Shown here piece after piece: positions 29,850-37,848 of a DNA stretch of 64,000 bases. Where the stretch lies: positions 124,001 to 188,000 of the forward strand of contig JACPUT010000006.1 of the NCBI GenBank assembly GCA_016192145.1, given 5' to 3'. Made by a program: the position numbers and the translations under genes. This stretch comes from Acidobacteriota bacterium (lineage in GTDB: Bacteria; Acidobacteriota; Holophagae; Holophagales; Holophagaceae). The notes under the pieces are model-generated. The model worked only from the letters and a program-made list of their open reading frames with translations, was not told the DNA's origin and made no database searches. The first letter of the stretch is position 1. Each line of letters begins with the position of its first letter.

Positions 29850-30745
29850 GCGATCCGCTCCGCCAAATACCTGGCCCAGGCTTGCAGGGACGACGGGTTG
29901 GGAAGGGACGGCAGGTGACATAGGGCTCGCTCGGTGGCTTCCTGGAGGGCACGGCGCGCGCCATCCAGGCCCAGAAGACTCGGGTAGGTGATCTTACCCC
30001 GCCCCTGGTCCTTCCCGGCGCGCTTACCCAGGGTTGCAGCGTCGGAGGTGGCGTCCAGGATGTCATCTTGGATCTGGAAGGCGAGCCCGATGGCCTCGCC
30101 GTAGGCCCGCAGGGAGGCTTGTTGAATGGAATCGGCTCCACCCAGGAGGCCGCCCAATTCCACGGAGGCCCGGAGCAGGGCACCCGTCTTGAGCCGGTGG
30201 ATGGTCTGGAGGTGTTCCCAGCCGAAGTCGGTTCCGGAGGCGGTGAGGGCCTCCCCTTCAAGATCCAGGGCCTGCCCACCCACCATGCCCCGCCAACCTG
30301 CCGCTTCGGCAAGGAGGGCCACCGCGTCGGCCCGGCCCGAGGCCGCGAGCACGGCGAAGGCCTCCGTAAGGAGTCCGTCCCCGGCGAGGATGGCGTGCCC
30401 TTCGCCGTAGACCTTGTGGTTCGTGGGGCGGCCCCGCCGGAGGTCATCGTCATCCATGGCGGGGAGATCGTCGTGGATCAACGAATAGGTGTGAACGTAC
30501 TCCAGGGCGATGGCGCCCGGGAGGGCCGACTCAAGGCCTCCTCCCACGGATTCGGCGGCGAGGAGGCAGAGGACGGGGCGCACGCGCTTGCCGCCGGCTT
30601 CGAGGCTGTAGCGCATGCCCTCGGCGAGTCGCATCGCCTCGCCCAACCGGAAGGGGGTTAATAAGCGGGGTTCCAGGACGGGGAGCAGGCGGTCGAGGTC
30701 GGCACGGACCTGATCCGAGGCCTTGGCGGCTTCAGGCGGGATCAA
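29846..30745 (-). CDS. ispA: Polyprenyl (farnesyl/geranylgeranyl) diphosphate synthase
   Basis: A 299-residue trans-prenyltransferase with both aspartate-rich motifs: DDLPAMDDDDLRRG (first) and QDDILD (second). GGKRVRP and HKVYGEG also match the family. It condenses isopentenyl and allylic diphosphates to farnesyl or longer diphosphates. Its ATG overlaps the xseB stop, and its stop overlaps the dxs GTG. This xseB-ispA-dxs order is common in bacteria and supports the assignment. Confidence 0.93.
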   Translation of the reverse strand: MIPPEAAKASDQVRADLDRLLPVLEPRLLTPFRLGEAMRLAEGMRYSLEAGGKRVRPVLCLLAAESVGGGLESALPGAIALEYVHTYSLIHDDLPAMDDDDLRRGRPTNHKVYGEGHAILAGDGLLTEAFAVLAASGRADAVALLAEAAGWRGMVGGQALDLEGEALTASGTDFGWEHLQTIHRLKTGALLRASVELGGLLGGADSIQQASLRAYGEAIGLAFQIQDDILDATSDAATLGKRAGKDQGRGKITYPSLLGLDGARRALQEATERALCHLPSLPNPSSLQAWARYLAERIA

Positions 30746-30987
30746 GCCTCCCCTCCATCCAGGGCTTCGGCCCGGTACTCGCCGCCCAAGCCGGCCTTGA
30801 GGACTTCGACCCGCCGCTGGGCCTCGCCGAGCTGACCTTGGAGTGCATGGGTGAGCTTGACGCCTTCTTCGAAGGTGGCGAGCGCCTCTTCGAGGCTCAG
30901 GGCGCCGCCTTCGAGCTTCAGGACAAGCGCTTCGAGGCGCTCAAGTCCCTCGTCGAAACGGGGGGCCTCCGGATTGGGCTGGCTCAT
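30742..30987 (-). CDS. xseB: Exodeoxyribonuclease VII small subunit
   Basis: An 81-residue XseB. The family pattern is clear: RFDEGLERLEALVLKLEGGALSLEEALATFEEGVKL, a helical hairpin that wraps the large subunit XseA. The start is taken at MSQPNPE (30987) rather than an upstream start that reads through a terminator. The stop overlaps the ispA ATG. XseA is not in the window. Confidence 0.92.
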   Translation of the reverse strand: MSQPNPEAPRFDEGLERLEALVLKLEGGALSLEEALATFEEGVKLTHALQGQLGEAQRRVEVLKAGLGGEYRAEALDGGEA

Positions 30988-30997
30988 GGTGCACCAA

Positions 30998-31026
30998 AAT
31001 GAAGGGGCCATGGGGCCCCCTTCATT
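30998..31026 (-). terminator. Rho-independent terminator after the 31045-31809 gene
   Basis: Near-perfect stem ATGAAGGGGCC/GGCCCCCTTCAT. On the minus strand it is followed by TTTTGG. It separates the upstream secreted-protein gene from xseB. Confidence 0.75.
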
Positions 31027-31044
31027 CTACGACGCCGGAGCGCC

Positions 31045-31809
31045 TCAGCGCTTGCGGCCGCCCTTTTGGCTCTGCTCGAGCAGCTTCTTGCCCGTATCTT
31101 CCATCTTGTAACCCTCGGGCAGGGCGAACACGGTGGGGGCGATGGGGCCTTCCTTCACCTCCGTGGCCTCGCTGGTGATCTGGCCGAGCATGGGCACCTG
31201 GGTGACGGATTTGAGGGTGAAGCCCTTGATCTTCGCCATCTCGGCGGCCATCTTCGCGGCCGCGGGGCTGGCCGCGAACTTCATCAGGTTCGTGAACTTG
31301 GTGAAGCGCGCGAAGTTGGCGGGGTTCATGGGGATCTTGAGGGTCGGATCCGTGCTGAGCACCATGTCCATCTTCATGATGACCATGTGGTACTTCGTGC
31401 ATTTACGGCTGGCCACGGTCTCGCTGCCCACTTGATCCACGGAGAAGTTGTTGGGGTCGCCCATGATCTTGGCCATCATGGCGCCCACGCCGGGCTGGTT
31501 CATCTGCTCCTGCATCTCGGCCATGCGAGCGCTCATGGCTTCCGCGAATTTCTCCATGTCCTCGAAGGACATGAACTCGACCTTCTTCTCCTTGTGTTTG
31601 ATGGTGTAGATCATCCCCTTCTGGAGATCGATCATCGAATCGGTCTGGATGCCTTCGTGGTTGGTGCGATGGCGATCGGCGGTCATGTACTGATGGGAGA
31701 TGCCCTCGTTGTGCTTGCCGGAGTTCTTGAAGGTGATCGTGAGATCGCCGGCGAGGGCCGCCATGACGGAGAGACTTGCGAACATCGCGATAAGGGGGGC
31801 AAGGCGCAT
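31045..31809 (-). CDS. Periplasmic DUF4412-like hypothetical protein
   Basis: A 254-residue protein with an N-terminal signal peptide (MRLAPLIAMFASLSVMAALAGD) preceded by GGAGG. It has Met-rich helical stretches (MEKFAEAMSARMAEMQEQM), paired strands such as DSMIDLQKGMIYTI, and a cysteine in SRKCTKYHMV. The pattern resembles DUF4412 periplasmic proteins; this is recalled, not searched. It ends in a Lys/Arg-rich tail. It has its own terminator and is divergent from an NtrC-type activator. The function is unknown. Confidence 0.7.
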   Translation of the reverse strand: MRLAPLIAMFASLSVMAALAGDLTITFKNSGKHNEGISHQYMTADRHRTNHEGIQTDSMIDLQKGMIYTIKHKEKKVEFMSFEDMEKFAEAMSARMAEMQEQMNQPGVGAMMAKIMGDPNNFSVDQVGSETVASRKCTKYHMVIMKMDMVLSTDPTLKIPMNPANFARFTKFTNLMKFAASPAAAKMAAEMAKIKGFTLKSVTQVPMLGQITSEATEVKEGPIAPTVFALPEGYKMEDTGKKLLEQSQKGGRKR

Positions 31810-31834
31810 GGGACCTCCGGAGGTGTGGGCCAAC

Positions 31835-31859
31835 GATAGCCATTCGAGATTTGGCTATC
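31835..31859. promoter_or_regulatory. Inverted repeat between divergent genes
   Basis: GATAGCCA (31835-31842) and TGGCTATC (31852-31859) form a perfect 8-bp inverted repeat with a 9-bp centre. It lies between the DUF4412-like gene and the NtrC-type gene and could be an operator; the binding protein is unknown. Confidence 0.4.
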
Positions 31860-31925
31860 AATGGTCAAAAACCGGTGCGGGCAACCGGGGCCCTGGATCC
31901 GGTACCTTCAAGGGTGGAGGCGTGA

Positions 31926-33302
31926 ATGGCCCGGATCCTGGTGGTGGACGACGATAAGGCGACCTGCGAGCTCCTCGAGGAGCTCATGGGCACCATGGGC
32001 CTCGAAGTGGAGAAATCCACGAATCCGGATCAGGCGCTGGAGTTGCTCCGCAAGGGCGGATTCGACCTGCTCCTCTCCGACATCAATCTGGAGGCGGCGA
32101 AGGATGGGCTGGACCTCCTCCGGGAAGCCAAGCCCCAGGGCGTGGACACGATCCTCCTCTCGGGATTCGGCACCCTGGAAACCGCCATTGAAGCCGTGAA
32201 GGAGGGGGCCTTCGACTTCCTTTCCAAGCCCTGGAACAACGAGGAACTCAAGGCCCTCGTGAAGCGGGCCCTGGCCAAGCGGGCCTCCAAGGGCGGCGCG
32301 CCAGTCGCCACGGGCAAGACGCGGCGCAGCCTCATGATCGGCTCCAGCCCGAAGATGATGGCCGTCTACAAAACCATCGCGAGCCTGCAATCCTCCAAGG
32401 CCACGGTGCTCATCTCCGGCGAAAGCGGCACGGGCAAGGAACTGGTGGCCCGCAGCATCCACCTCAGCAGCGATCGCAAAGATCGCCCCTTCGTGGCCGT
32501 GAACTGCGGCGCCCTCACGGAGACCTTGCTGGAGAGCGAGCTTTTCGGCCACGCCAAGGGTTCCTTCACGGGAGCCGTGGCCGAGAAGAAGGGGCTCTTC
32601 GAGGAGGCGGATGGCGGCACCATCTTCCTCGATGAGATCGGCGAGACGAGCCTCAGCTTCCAGGTCCGCCTCCTGCGCGTGCTCCAGGAACAGGAAGTCC
32701 GCAAGGTGGGCGGCAACAAGACGGTGAAGGTGGATATCCGGGTCATCGCGGCCAGCAACCGGGATCTGACCCAGATGGTGAAGGCCGGGACCTTCCGCGA
32801 AGATCTCTACTACCGGCTCGGCGTCGTGGAAGTTCCCGTGCCCCCTTTGCGGGAGCGCAAGGAGGATATCCCCCTCCTGCTGGAGCATTTCATCGGGGAA
32901 TTCGGCCAGAAGGATGGGGTGGCCTACCGGATCCACCCCGAGGCCCTGCGGGTGCTGGAAGCCTATAGCTGGCCGGGCAATGTGCGGGAACTTGCCAACG
33001 TCGTGGAGAACCTGACCCAGCTGAGCCGCGGCCGGGAAGTCACGGTCGATGAACTCCCCGCGAAGATCCAGGCCGATGTCCTCAAGCGGACCCTTCGGGT
33101 GGGGGATGGCGGCGAATCCGTACCGGAACTGATCCAGGATTGGCCCAGCCTGGACGAGCTGGAACGCCGATATATCCAGGTGCTCCTGAAACGGCACAAG
33201 GAGAAGCAGCGGGTGGCCGAGATCCTGGGTGTCGACCGCACCACGCTGTACCGGAAATTGAAGCGCTATGGGTTCCACGAGGGTCCCGAAGAGGGGCTTT
33301 GA
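31926..33302 (+). CDS. Sigma-54-dependent response regulator (NtrC family)
   Basis: A 458-residue three-domain activator. The receiver has ILVVDDDK and the phospho-acceptor D52 in LLLSDINLE. The AAA+ domain has Walker A GESGTGKE, the sigma-54-contact loop as GSFTGA, Walker B FLDEIGE and the RYIQ linker. The Fis-type helix-turn-helix at the C-terminus is QRVAEILGVDRTTLYRKLKR. It opens sigma-54 promoters on phosphorylation. No cognate kinase is adjacent, so it is an orphan here. The gene starts 116 bp from a divergent secreted-protein gene. Confidence 0.94.
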   Translation: MARILVVDDDKATCELLEELMGTMGLEVEKSTNPDQALELLRKGGFDLLLSDINLEAAKDGLDLLREAKPQGVDTILLSGFGTLETAIEAVKEGAFDFLSKPWNNEELKALVKRALAKRASKGGAPVATGKTRRSLMIGSSPKMMAVYKTIASLQSSKATVLISGESGTGKELVARSIHLSSDRKDRPFVAVNCGALTETLLESELFGHAKGSFTGAVAEKKGLFEEADGGTIFLDEIGETSLSFQVRLLRVLQEQEVRKVGGNKTVKVDIRVIAASNRDLTQMVKAGTFREDLYYRLGVVEVPVPPLRERKEDIPLLLEHFIGEFGQKDGVAYRIHPEALRVLEAYSWPGNVRELANVVENLTQLSRGREVTVDELPAKIQADVLKRTLRVGDGGESVPELIQDWPSLDELERRYIQVLLKRHKEKQRVAEILGVDRTTLYRKLKRYGFHEGPEEGL

Positions 33303-33461
33303 GCTGTTGCAATCTGCCACGGGTTGCAGGGTGCAGCGTCTTTGGGTGTTGGTTGCCAATTCTAAGTATTGAAATAAAAAGCTGTTTGTATTGGCTTCAA
33401 ACGTGCATGAGTGCTTTCAACCAGATTCCGGCCGTGCCGGACTTTTGCTTTGGGAGTTTCC

Positions 33462-34103
33462 ATGAAGAAGCTTGCTGCCCTGCTCGTGGCCGCCGGACTG
33501 ATCGCCCCCGTCTTCGCCGCCGACGAGGCCAAGAAGCCCGAGACCAAGAAGGCCGAGAAGGTCGAGAAGAAGGCTGACAAAAAAGAAGAGAAGAAGCACG
33601 TCCTGACCCTCGACGAGAAGAAGGCCGAGAAGAAGGACGAGAAGAAGGCTGACAAGAAGGACGAGAAGAAGGCCGAGAAGAAGCACGCCCTGACCCTCGA
33701 CGAGAAGAAGGCCGAGAAGAAGGACGAGAAGAAGGCTGATAAGAAGGATGAGAAGAAGGCCGAGAAGAAGCACGCCCTGACCCTCGACGAGAAGAAGGCC
33801 GAGGCCGCTCCCGCCGCCGAGAAGAAGGCCGCCAAGAAGGCCAAGAAGGCCGCCAAGAAGGCCGAGGCCGCTCCCGCCGCCGAGAAGAAGGCCATGATCC
33901 TGGCCGACGAGAAGAAGGCTGAAGCCGCCCCCAAGGCCGAGAAGAAGGCCGCCAAGAAGGCCAAGAAGGCTGCCAAGAAGGCTGAGGCCGCCCCTGCCGC
34001 CGCCGAGAAGAAGGCCCTGAACCTCGACGAGAAGAAGGCCGAGAAGAAGGCCGAGAAGAAGGCTGAGAAGAAGGACGAGAAGAAGGCCGAGAAGAAGGGC
34101 TAA
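33462..34103 (+). CDS. Secreted lysine/alanine-rich repeat protein
   Basis: A 213-residue protein with a typical signal peptide (MKKLAALLVAAGLIAPVFAA). The rest is almost entirely Lys, Glu, Asp and Ala. A 29-residue repeat, marked by HVLTLDEKK/HALTLDEKK at residues 46, 75 and 104 (87-bp DNA period), gives way to AAPAAEKKAAKKAKKAAKK units. It is predicted to be disordered or helical and strongly charged. Histone-like and cell-envelope linker proteins share such composition, but the export signal argues for the envelope. The gene has a strong terminator and stands alone. The function is unknown. Confidence 0.8.
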   Translation: MKKLAALLVAAGLIAPVFAADEAKKPETKKAEKVEKKADKKEEKKHVLTLDEKKAEKKDEKKADKKDEKKAEKKHALTLDEKKAEKKDEKKADKKDEKKAEKKHALTLDEKKAEAAPAAEKKAAKKAKKAAKKAEAAPAAEKKAMILADEKKAEAAPKAEKKAAKKAKKAAKKAEAAPAAAEKKALNLDEKKAEKKAEKKAEKKDEKKAEKKG

Positions 34104-34121
34104 GCTCTTCCAATCCAGTGC

Positions 34122-34150
34122 AAAGACGGGCCTTCGGGCCCGTCTTTTTT
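34122..34150 (+). terminator. Rho-independent terminator of the lysine-rich protein gene
   Basis: Arms AAAGACGGGCC and GGCCCGTCTTT around a TTCG loop, followed by a run of T. This is a textbook intrinsic terminator 19 bp after the stop codon. Confidence 0.95.
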
Positions 34151-34192
34151 GGTGTGACGTATCCGGCGCGGAGGATCGGGTAGTTTGTTGGG

Positions 34193-35023
34193 ATGGGCAT
34201 GCGATGGTTGGATCGAACCTCTGAACTCCGGGGCCGGCTGGATGGGGTAAACCTCCCGCGGCCGGTGCTCCTGGCTGGGGACGGGGTGGCGGCGCTGCTG
34301 CTGGAGCAGGGGGCGCTCAGGGAATGCGCCCTGGCGGAAGCCATGGCCATGAAACCCACCTTGGCCCCCCTGCTGGATCACACGCTGCTCAAGGCAGGGG
34401 CCACTTCCGGTGAGATCGCCGGTCTCTGCGCCGAAGCCCGGGAACATGGATTCGCCTCCGTGTGCGTCAACCCCGCATGGGTCCCCTTCGCCGCGGCCCA
34501 GCTGGCGGGGAGCCGGGTTCGCGTTTGCACCGTCGTGGGATTCCCCCTGGGGGCCACCTCCCTGGCGGCCAAGGCTTTCGAGGCCGAGCAGGCCCTGCGG
34601 GATGGGGCCGCCGAAGTGGATATGGTGCTTGACCTCGGGGCCGCCCGGGATGGGGATTGGGCGCACGTCCGCGCCGACTTCAGGGGGTTGAGGAATGCTG
34701 TGCCCCGGCCCGCGGTGCTCAAGGTGATCCTGGAGACCTGCCTTCTGGATGACGAACAGAAACGTCGCGCCTGTGCCTTGGCCGCGGAGGAGGGCCTCGA
34801 TTTCGTGAAGACGAGCACCGGATTCTCCACCGGCGGTGCCACGACGGCGGATGTGGCGCTGATGCGCAGCGTGGTGGGAGAGGGCATTGGCGTGAAGGCC
34901 TCGGGCGGCATCCGAACCTTCGAGCAGGCCCTGGCCATGGTGCAGGCCGGGGCGACGCGCCTCGGCGTCAGCGCCTCCCTGGCCATCGTCGGCGCCGCCC
35001 CGGGGCCCGCCTTGGGCTATTGA
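34193..35023 (+). CDS. deoC: Deoxyribose-phosphate aldolase
   Basis: A TIM-barrel aldolase that splits 2-deoxyribose-5-phosphate into acetaldehyde and glyceraldehyde-3-phosphate. Motifs are LLDHTLLKAGAT near the core start, VCTVVGFPLGATS, the AAEVDMVLDLGA segment, the Schiff-base lysine in FVKTSTGFSTGGAT, and GVKASGGIRT. The frame gives 276 residues from 34193. The conserved enzyme begins at the internal ATG at 34343 or 34349 (about 226 residues, the usual length). The extra 50 N-terminal residues have no recognised match and may be untranslated. Confidence 0.9.
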   Translation: MGMRWLDRTSELRGRLDGVNLPRPVLLAGDGVAALLLEQGALRECALAEAMAMKPTLAPLLDHTLLKAGATSGEIAGLCAEAREHGFASVCVNPAWVPFAAAQLAGSRVRVCTVVGFPLGATSLAAKAFEAEQALRDGAAEVDMVLDLGAARDGDWAHVRADFRGLRNAVPRPAVLKVILETCLLDDEQKRRACALAAEEGLDFVKTSTGFSTGGATTADVALMRSVVGEGIGVKASGGIRTFEQALAMVQAGATRLGVSASLAIVGAAPGPALGY

Positions 35024-35099
35024 GCCAATTGGTCTTGATTTCACCAGGGGGGCCCCAAAGACGGTATCCTGGCGATTAGGGAATCCCCTGGAGGCAATT

Positions 35100-35597
35100 G
35101 TGGCGAAGCTTGATCTCGTGATGTTCGAGGAGGAGTACAAGCTCCTTCAGGAGATCATCGGCCGCCTCCAAAAGGATGCTCAGGCCAAAGTCGTCTTCCT
35201 CGTGGACAAGAACGGCCAACAGATCGCCGCGTCCGGCGACCTGAAGAGCATCGATGCCACCAGCCTCGCCTCCCTCACGGCCGGCAACGTCGCCGCGACG
35301 GATGGCCTGGCCAAGCTCATCGGGGAGAAGGAGTTCAGCCTCCTCTTCCATGAGGGCGAGAAGGATAACCTGCACATCTCCATCGTGGGCAAGCGGGGCA
35401 TCCTCGTGGTGCTCTTCGACCAGAACAGCAGCCTCGCGCTCGTCCGTTTGCGGGTGAAGAAGGCCAGCAAGGAATTGCAGGACATCTTCGACCAGGTGGA
35501 GAACCGGGCCCAGACGGAGACTGGCGTCGGCGCCCGCTTCGAGAGTCCCTTCTCGGAGATCACGGACGAGGACATCGACAAGCTCTTCGGCGATTGA
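35100..35597 (+). CDS. mglB: MglB-like roadblock/LC7 GTPase-activating protein
   Basis: A 165-residue roadblock/LC7-domain protein starting at a GTG after a GGAGG. The fold core is EEEYKLLQEIIGRLQKDA, then AKVVFLVDKNGQQIAASGD, DATSLASLTAGNVAATDGLAKLIGE and ISIVGKRGILVVLFD. The tail after about residue 125 is acidic. It lies 16 bp before mglA, the arrangement seen in Myxococcus, where MglB activates MglA GTP hydrolysis and sets cell polarity. Here it probably controls polar placement of motility or pilus machinery. Confidence 0.9.
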   Translation: MAKLDLVMFEEEYKLLQEIIGRLQKDAQAKVVFLVDKNGQQIAASGDLKSIDATSLASLTAGNVAATDGLAKLIGEKEFSLLFHEGEKDNLHISIVGKRGILVVLFDQNSSLALVRLRVKKASKELQDIFDQVENRAQTETGVGARFESPFSEITDEDIDKLFGD

Positions 35598-35613
35598 TGA
35601 GGGCGGGCCAGCC

Positions 35614-36198
35614 ATGACCTTCATCAACTACGCGTCCCGAGAGATCAATTGCAAGATCGTCTACTACGGGCCCGGCCTGTGTGGGAAGACGACCAATATC
35701 CAGTGGATCCACGAGCAGGCGAATCCCGAGAAGCGGGGCAAGCTGGTCTCCCTGGCCACCGAAACGGATCGCACCCTCTTCTTCGATTTCCTGCCCCTCG
35801 ACATGGGCACGGTCAAGGGGTTCAAGGTCCGTTTCCACCTCTACACCGTGCCGGGGCAGGTCTTCTACGACGCCAGCCGGAAGCTCATCCTGCGCGGTTG
35901 TGACGGGGTGATCTACGTGGCCGACAGCCAGAGGGCCCGCATGGAAGCGAACATCGAATCCATCGCGAACCTGGCCACGAACCTCAAGGAAAACGGCTTC
36001 GACATCCGCACCATCCCCTACGTGCTCCAGCTGAACAAGCGCGACATGCCCAGCGCTGCCACGGTCGACGAGATGGAGCGCCTCCTCCGCTTCCGCAACG
36101 AGCCCATGATCGAAGCCGTCGCCAACAAGGGCACCGGCGTCATCGAGACCCTCAAGGCCGCCGCGCGCCAGATCCTCCTTGAGCTCCAGAAGAGCTGA
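35614..36198 (+). CDS. mglA: MglA-family small Ras-like GTPase
   Basis: A 194-residue Ras-like GTPase. The P-loop is YYGPGLCGKTTN (residues 18-29), the switch region contains ETDRTLFFDFLPL, the G3 motif is TVPGQ (with the bacterial MglA TVPGQ in place of DTAGQ), the G4 motif is LNKRD, and there is a short C-terminal NKGTGV. MglA-GTP marks the leading cell pole and recruits motility effectors. It is paired with MglB upstream and followed by tRNA-Asn with its own promoter. Confidence 0.95.
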   Translation: MTFINYASREINCKIVYYGPGLCGKTTNIQWIHEQANPEKRGKLVSLATETDRTLFFDFLPLDMGTVKGFKVRFHLYTVPGQVFYDASRKLILRGCDGVIYVADSQRARMEANIESIANLATNLKENGFDIRTIPYVLQLNKRDMPSAATVDEMERLLRFRNEPMIEAVANKGTGVIETLKAAARQILLELQKS

Positions 36199-36202
36199 AT
36201 GC

Positions 36203-36230
36203 TTGAATCGTGCCGCCAATCTGGTACCCT
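36203..36230 (+). promoter_or_regulatory. Promoter of tRNA-Asn
   Basis: TTGAAT (36203-36208) and TACCCT (36225-36230) with a 16-bp spacer, ending 13 bp before the mature tRNA 5' end. It fits a sigma-70-type promoter. Confidence 0.55.
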
Positions 36231-36243
36231 GATGAGACCCTAT

Positions 36244-36319
36244 TCCGGAGTAGCTCAGGGGTCAGAGCGGGTGGCTGTTAACCACTAGGTCGGGGGTTCA
36301 AATCCCTCCTCCGGAGCCA
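36244..36319 (+). tRNA. tRNA-Asn (GTT)
   Basis: A 76-nt tRNA with a 7-bp acceptor stem (TCCGGAG/CTCCGGA), discriminator G and an encoded CCA (36317-36319). The anticodon loop CTGTTAA gives anticodon GTT. The T-arm has the usual GTTCAAATC. A strong terminator begins at its 3' end, so it is transcribed alone. Confidence 0.97.
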
Positions 36320-36361
36320 ACAAAGATGAAGGGCCCCAACTGGGGCCCTTCATCTTTGTTG
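36318..36361 (+). terminator. Terminator after tRNA-Asn
   Basis: A long perfect inverted repeat: arms CAACAAAGATGAAGGGCCCC and GGGGCCCTTCATCTTTGTTG around a 4-nt centre. It is positioned at the tRNA 3' end. It could also stop transcription from the opposite strand. Confidence 0.85.
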
Positions 36362-36377
36362 GGCCCAATTAAGCGGG

Positions 36378-36470
36378 GGATTTGAACCCCCGAATGGGAC
36401 CGCGGAGGCAGCCCGGGGGGCTGCCGGGAGTGAGACCGGCGAACGGCGCAGCCGGGCGCGGTTCAAATCC
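36378..36470. repeat. Inverted pair of tRNA T-arm-like sequences
   Basis: GGATTTGAACC (36378-36388) and GGTTCAAATCC (36460-36470) are exact reverse complements and resemble tRNA T-arms. Between them are further hairpins (GGCAGCCC/GGGCTGCC, near 36408-36425). No complete cloverleaf with matching acceptor arms can be built on either strand. Confidence 0.55.
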
Positions 36471-36498
36471 GGGTGGGATGGGTCGAACTCCTCAGTTT

Positions 36499-37788
36499 TC
36501 AGTCCTTCTTCCCCAGCTGATCCCGGAGATGCGCCGGCAGCGCGGGAATCGGCTGGGTGCTCACCATTCCATCGGCCTTGGTCGCGGGTCGAGGTGCGGA
36601 AGGCCGGGCGGCGGGAGGTCGGGTCGCCGTGGGGGCAGAAGGCGCGGGAGGCGCGGGAGACGCCGCCGGCGCGGAGGGCCCTTCCATGAGCCCGCGCATC
36701 TGCTCGGGTGTGACGGCCTGATCCAGGCGGGCCAGCTGCTCAGAGGTGGGGAATCCGGAATAGCGGAGGCGGCGGGGCCCCCAGACGGGGAGGGGCTCGC
36801 CCCTCATCTCCGTGAGGCGGGGCAGGGTGGTTCGGACGTAGAGCCCCAGGGGCTTGGAATCCCGGGTGATGAAGGCGATGAGGTCCACCTCGGGGATCAG
36901 CACGGGCTGGTCGCCCTCCTGCCAGGTGGCCACCGTGAGGGGCTTGCCCTGGGCGCCGCGGATCATTCCCACGGGGGCGGGCAATCCGAGGGCGGGATCG
37001 ATGTCCAGGGCCTGGGCGCGGAGGGCCTCCATGAGGTCCAGCTGCTTGAGCTCCTTCTGGGGGCTCGCCATGGGGTGGGGTTCCTGAAGCCGGGCCGGGA
37101 CGAGCTTGTCGCCCACGCGCTGAAGCAGGCCGGCCTGGAGCAGCGCGCCTTCCCGCATCACCTCACCCGTGGCCTCCACGAGCTTGGGGAGGAGGATCTG
37201 GGGCGCCACGAGCAGCACGGAGGCATTGGGGATGGTGTAGAAGGGGCTCTGGTCCGGGAAGATGGGGTGCCAGATCTCGGGCAGGAGCAGGCGGGCCGCA
37301 TCCAGGGCGTCATTCCAGGGGCTCCGGTAGATGCCGCTGGGCAGGCGGACGAAGGCCCGGGCCTCGGTGCGCGCGCGGAGGGTGTCCAGGGCCCTTTCCA
37401 GGATCTCGGCCTCGGAACGGGCCCAGAGGGCGAGCCAGGGGGAGGGGATGGCTTGGCCATGGAGGACGAGCCGCTGGTGGAGGCCCTCGACGAACAGTCG
37501 CTTCCAGCGCCCTTCGCGCTCGGCCTGCCAGGTGGGCACCAGCTCCGGAAGCAGTTGATCCTGGATGTCCTCATAGGGGGGAGGCAGCTCCTGCCCCTTC
37601 CGGTACAGCTCATCCACGGCGGAGGCCCAACCCTCCCGCTCCAGGAGGCTGTGCAGGTGGTCGTACTCGGGCCGGAGGGCCTTCAGCCCGGGCAGCTCAG
37701 ACGGGCATTCCCGGGCCGAAAGCAGGTTCTCCAGCGGGGGGAGGTTCGCCTGATCCCGACGGCCGAAGAGGGAATTGAAGAGGCCCAT
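36499..37788 (-). CDS. Hypothetical protein, 429 residues
   Basis: I do not recognise this family. The start is MGLFNSLFGRRDQ at 37788, in the divergent gap with moaA; frame further upstream is antisense to moaA. The protein has no signal peptide or membrane helix. The middle contains helical, Leu-rich stretches and WHPIFPDQSPFYTIPNASVLLVAPQ. The last roughly 70 residues are low-complexity Pro/Ala/Ser/Thr (APAASPAPPAPSAPTATRPP), ending LRDQLGKKD, like a flexible tether. It is a single gene. The function is unknown. Confidence 0.75.
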   Translation of the reverse strand: MGLFNSLFGRRDQANLPPLENLLSARECPSELPGLKALRPEYDHLHSLLEREGWASAVDELYRKGQELPPPYEDIQDQLLPELVPTWQAEREGRWKRLFVEGLHQRLVLHGQAIPSPWLALWARSEAEILERALDTLRARTEARAFVRLPSGIYRSPWNDALDAARLLLPEIWHPIFPDQSPFYTIPNASVLLVAPQILLPKLVEATGEVMREGALLQAGLLQRVGDKLVPARLQEPHPMASPQKELKQLDLMEALRAQALDIDPALGLPAPVGMIRGAQGKPLTVATWQEGDQPVLIPEVDLIAFITRDSKPLGLYVRTTLPRLTEMRGEPLPVWGPRRLRYSGFPTSEQLARLDQAVTPEQMRGLMEGPSAPAASPAPPAPSAPTATRPPAARPSAPRPATKADGMVSTQPIPALPAHLRDQLGKKD

Positions 37789-37811
37789 AGTTGTGATCCG
37801 TTCCCAAAGCT

Positions 37812-37842
37812 TTGATTGTGACGGGAAACCTCGAACTATGCT
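37812..37842 (+). promoter_or_regulatory. Candidate moaA promoter
   Basis: TATGCT (37837-37842) as a -10. TTGATT (37812-37817, 19-bp spacer) or TTGTGA (37816-37821, 15-bp spacer) may serve as the -35. The moaA start is only 7 bp further on, implying a very short leader. Confidence 0.35.
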
Positions 37843-37848
37843 GGATCG

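Noticed and set aside
33597-33800. CRISPR-like direct repeats
   Set aside because: The 87-bp period is in frame with a lysine-rich coding repeat and has no spacers.
36370-36480. A second tRNA, possibly tRNA-Sec, after tRNA-Asn
   Set aside because: A T-arm-like sequence exists, but acceptor arms do not pair and there is no CCA end on either strand.
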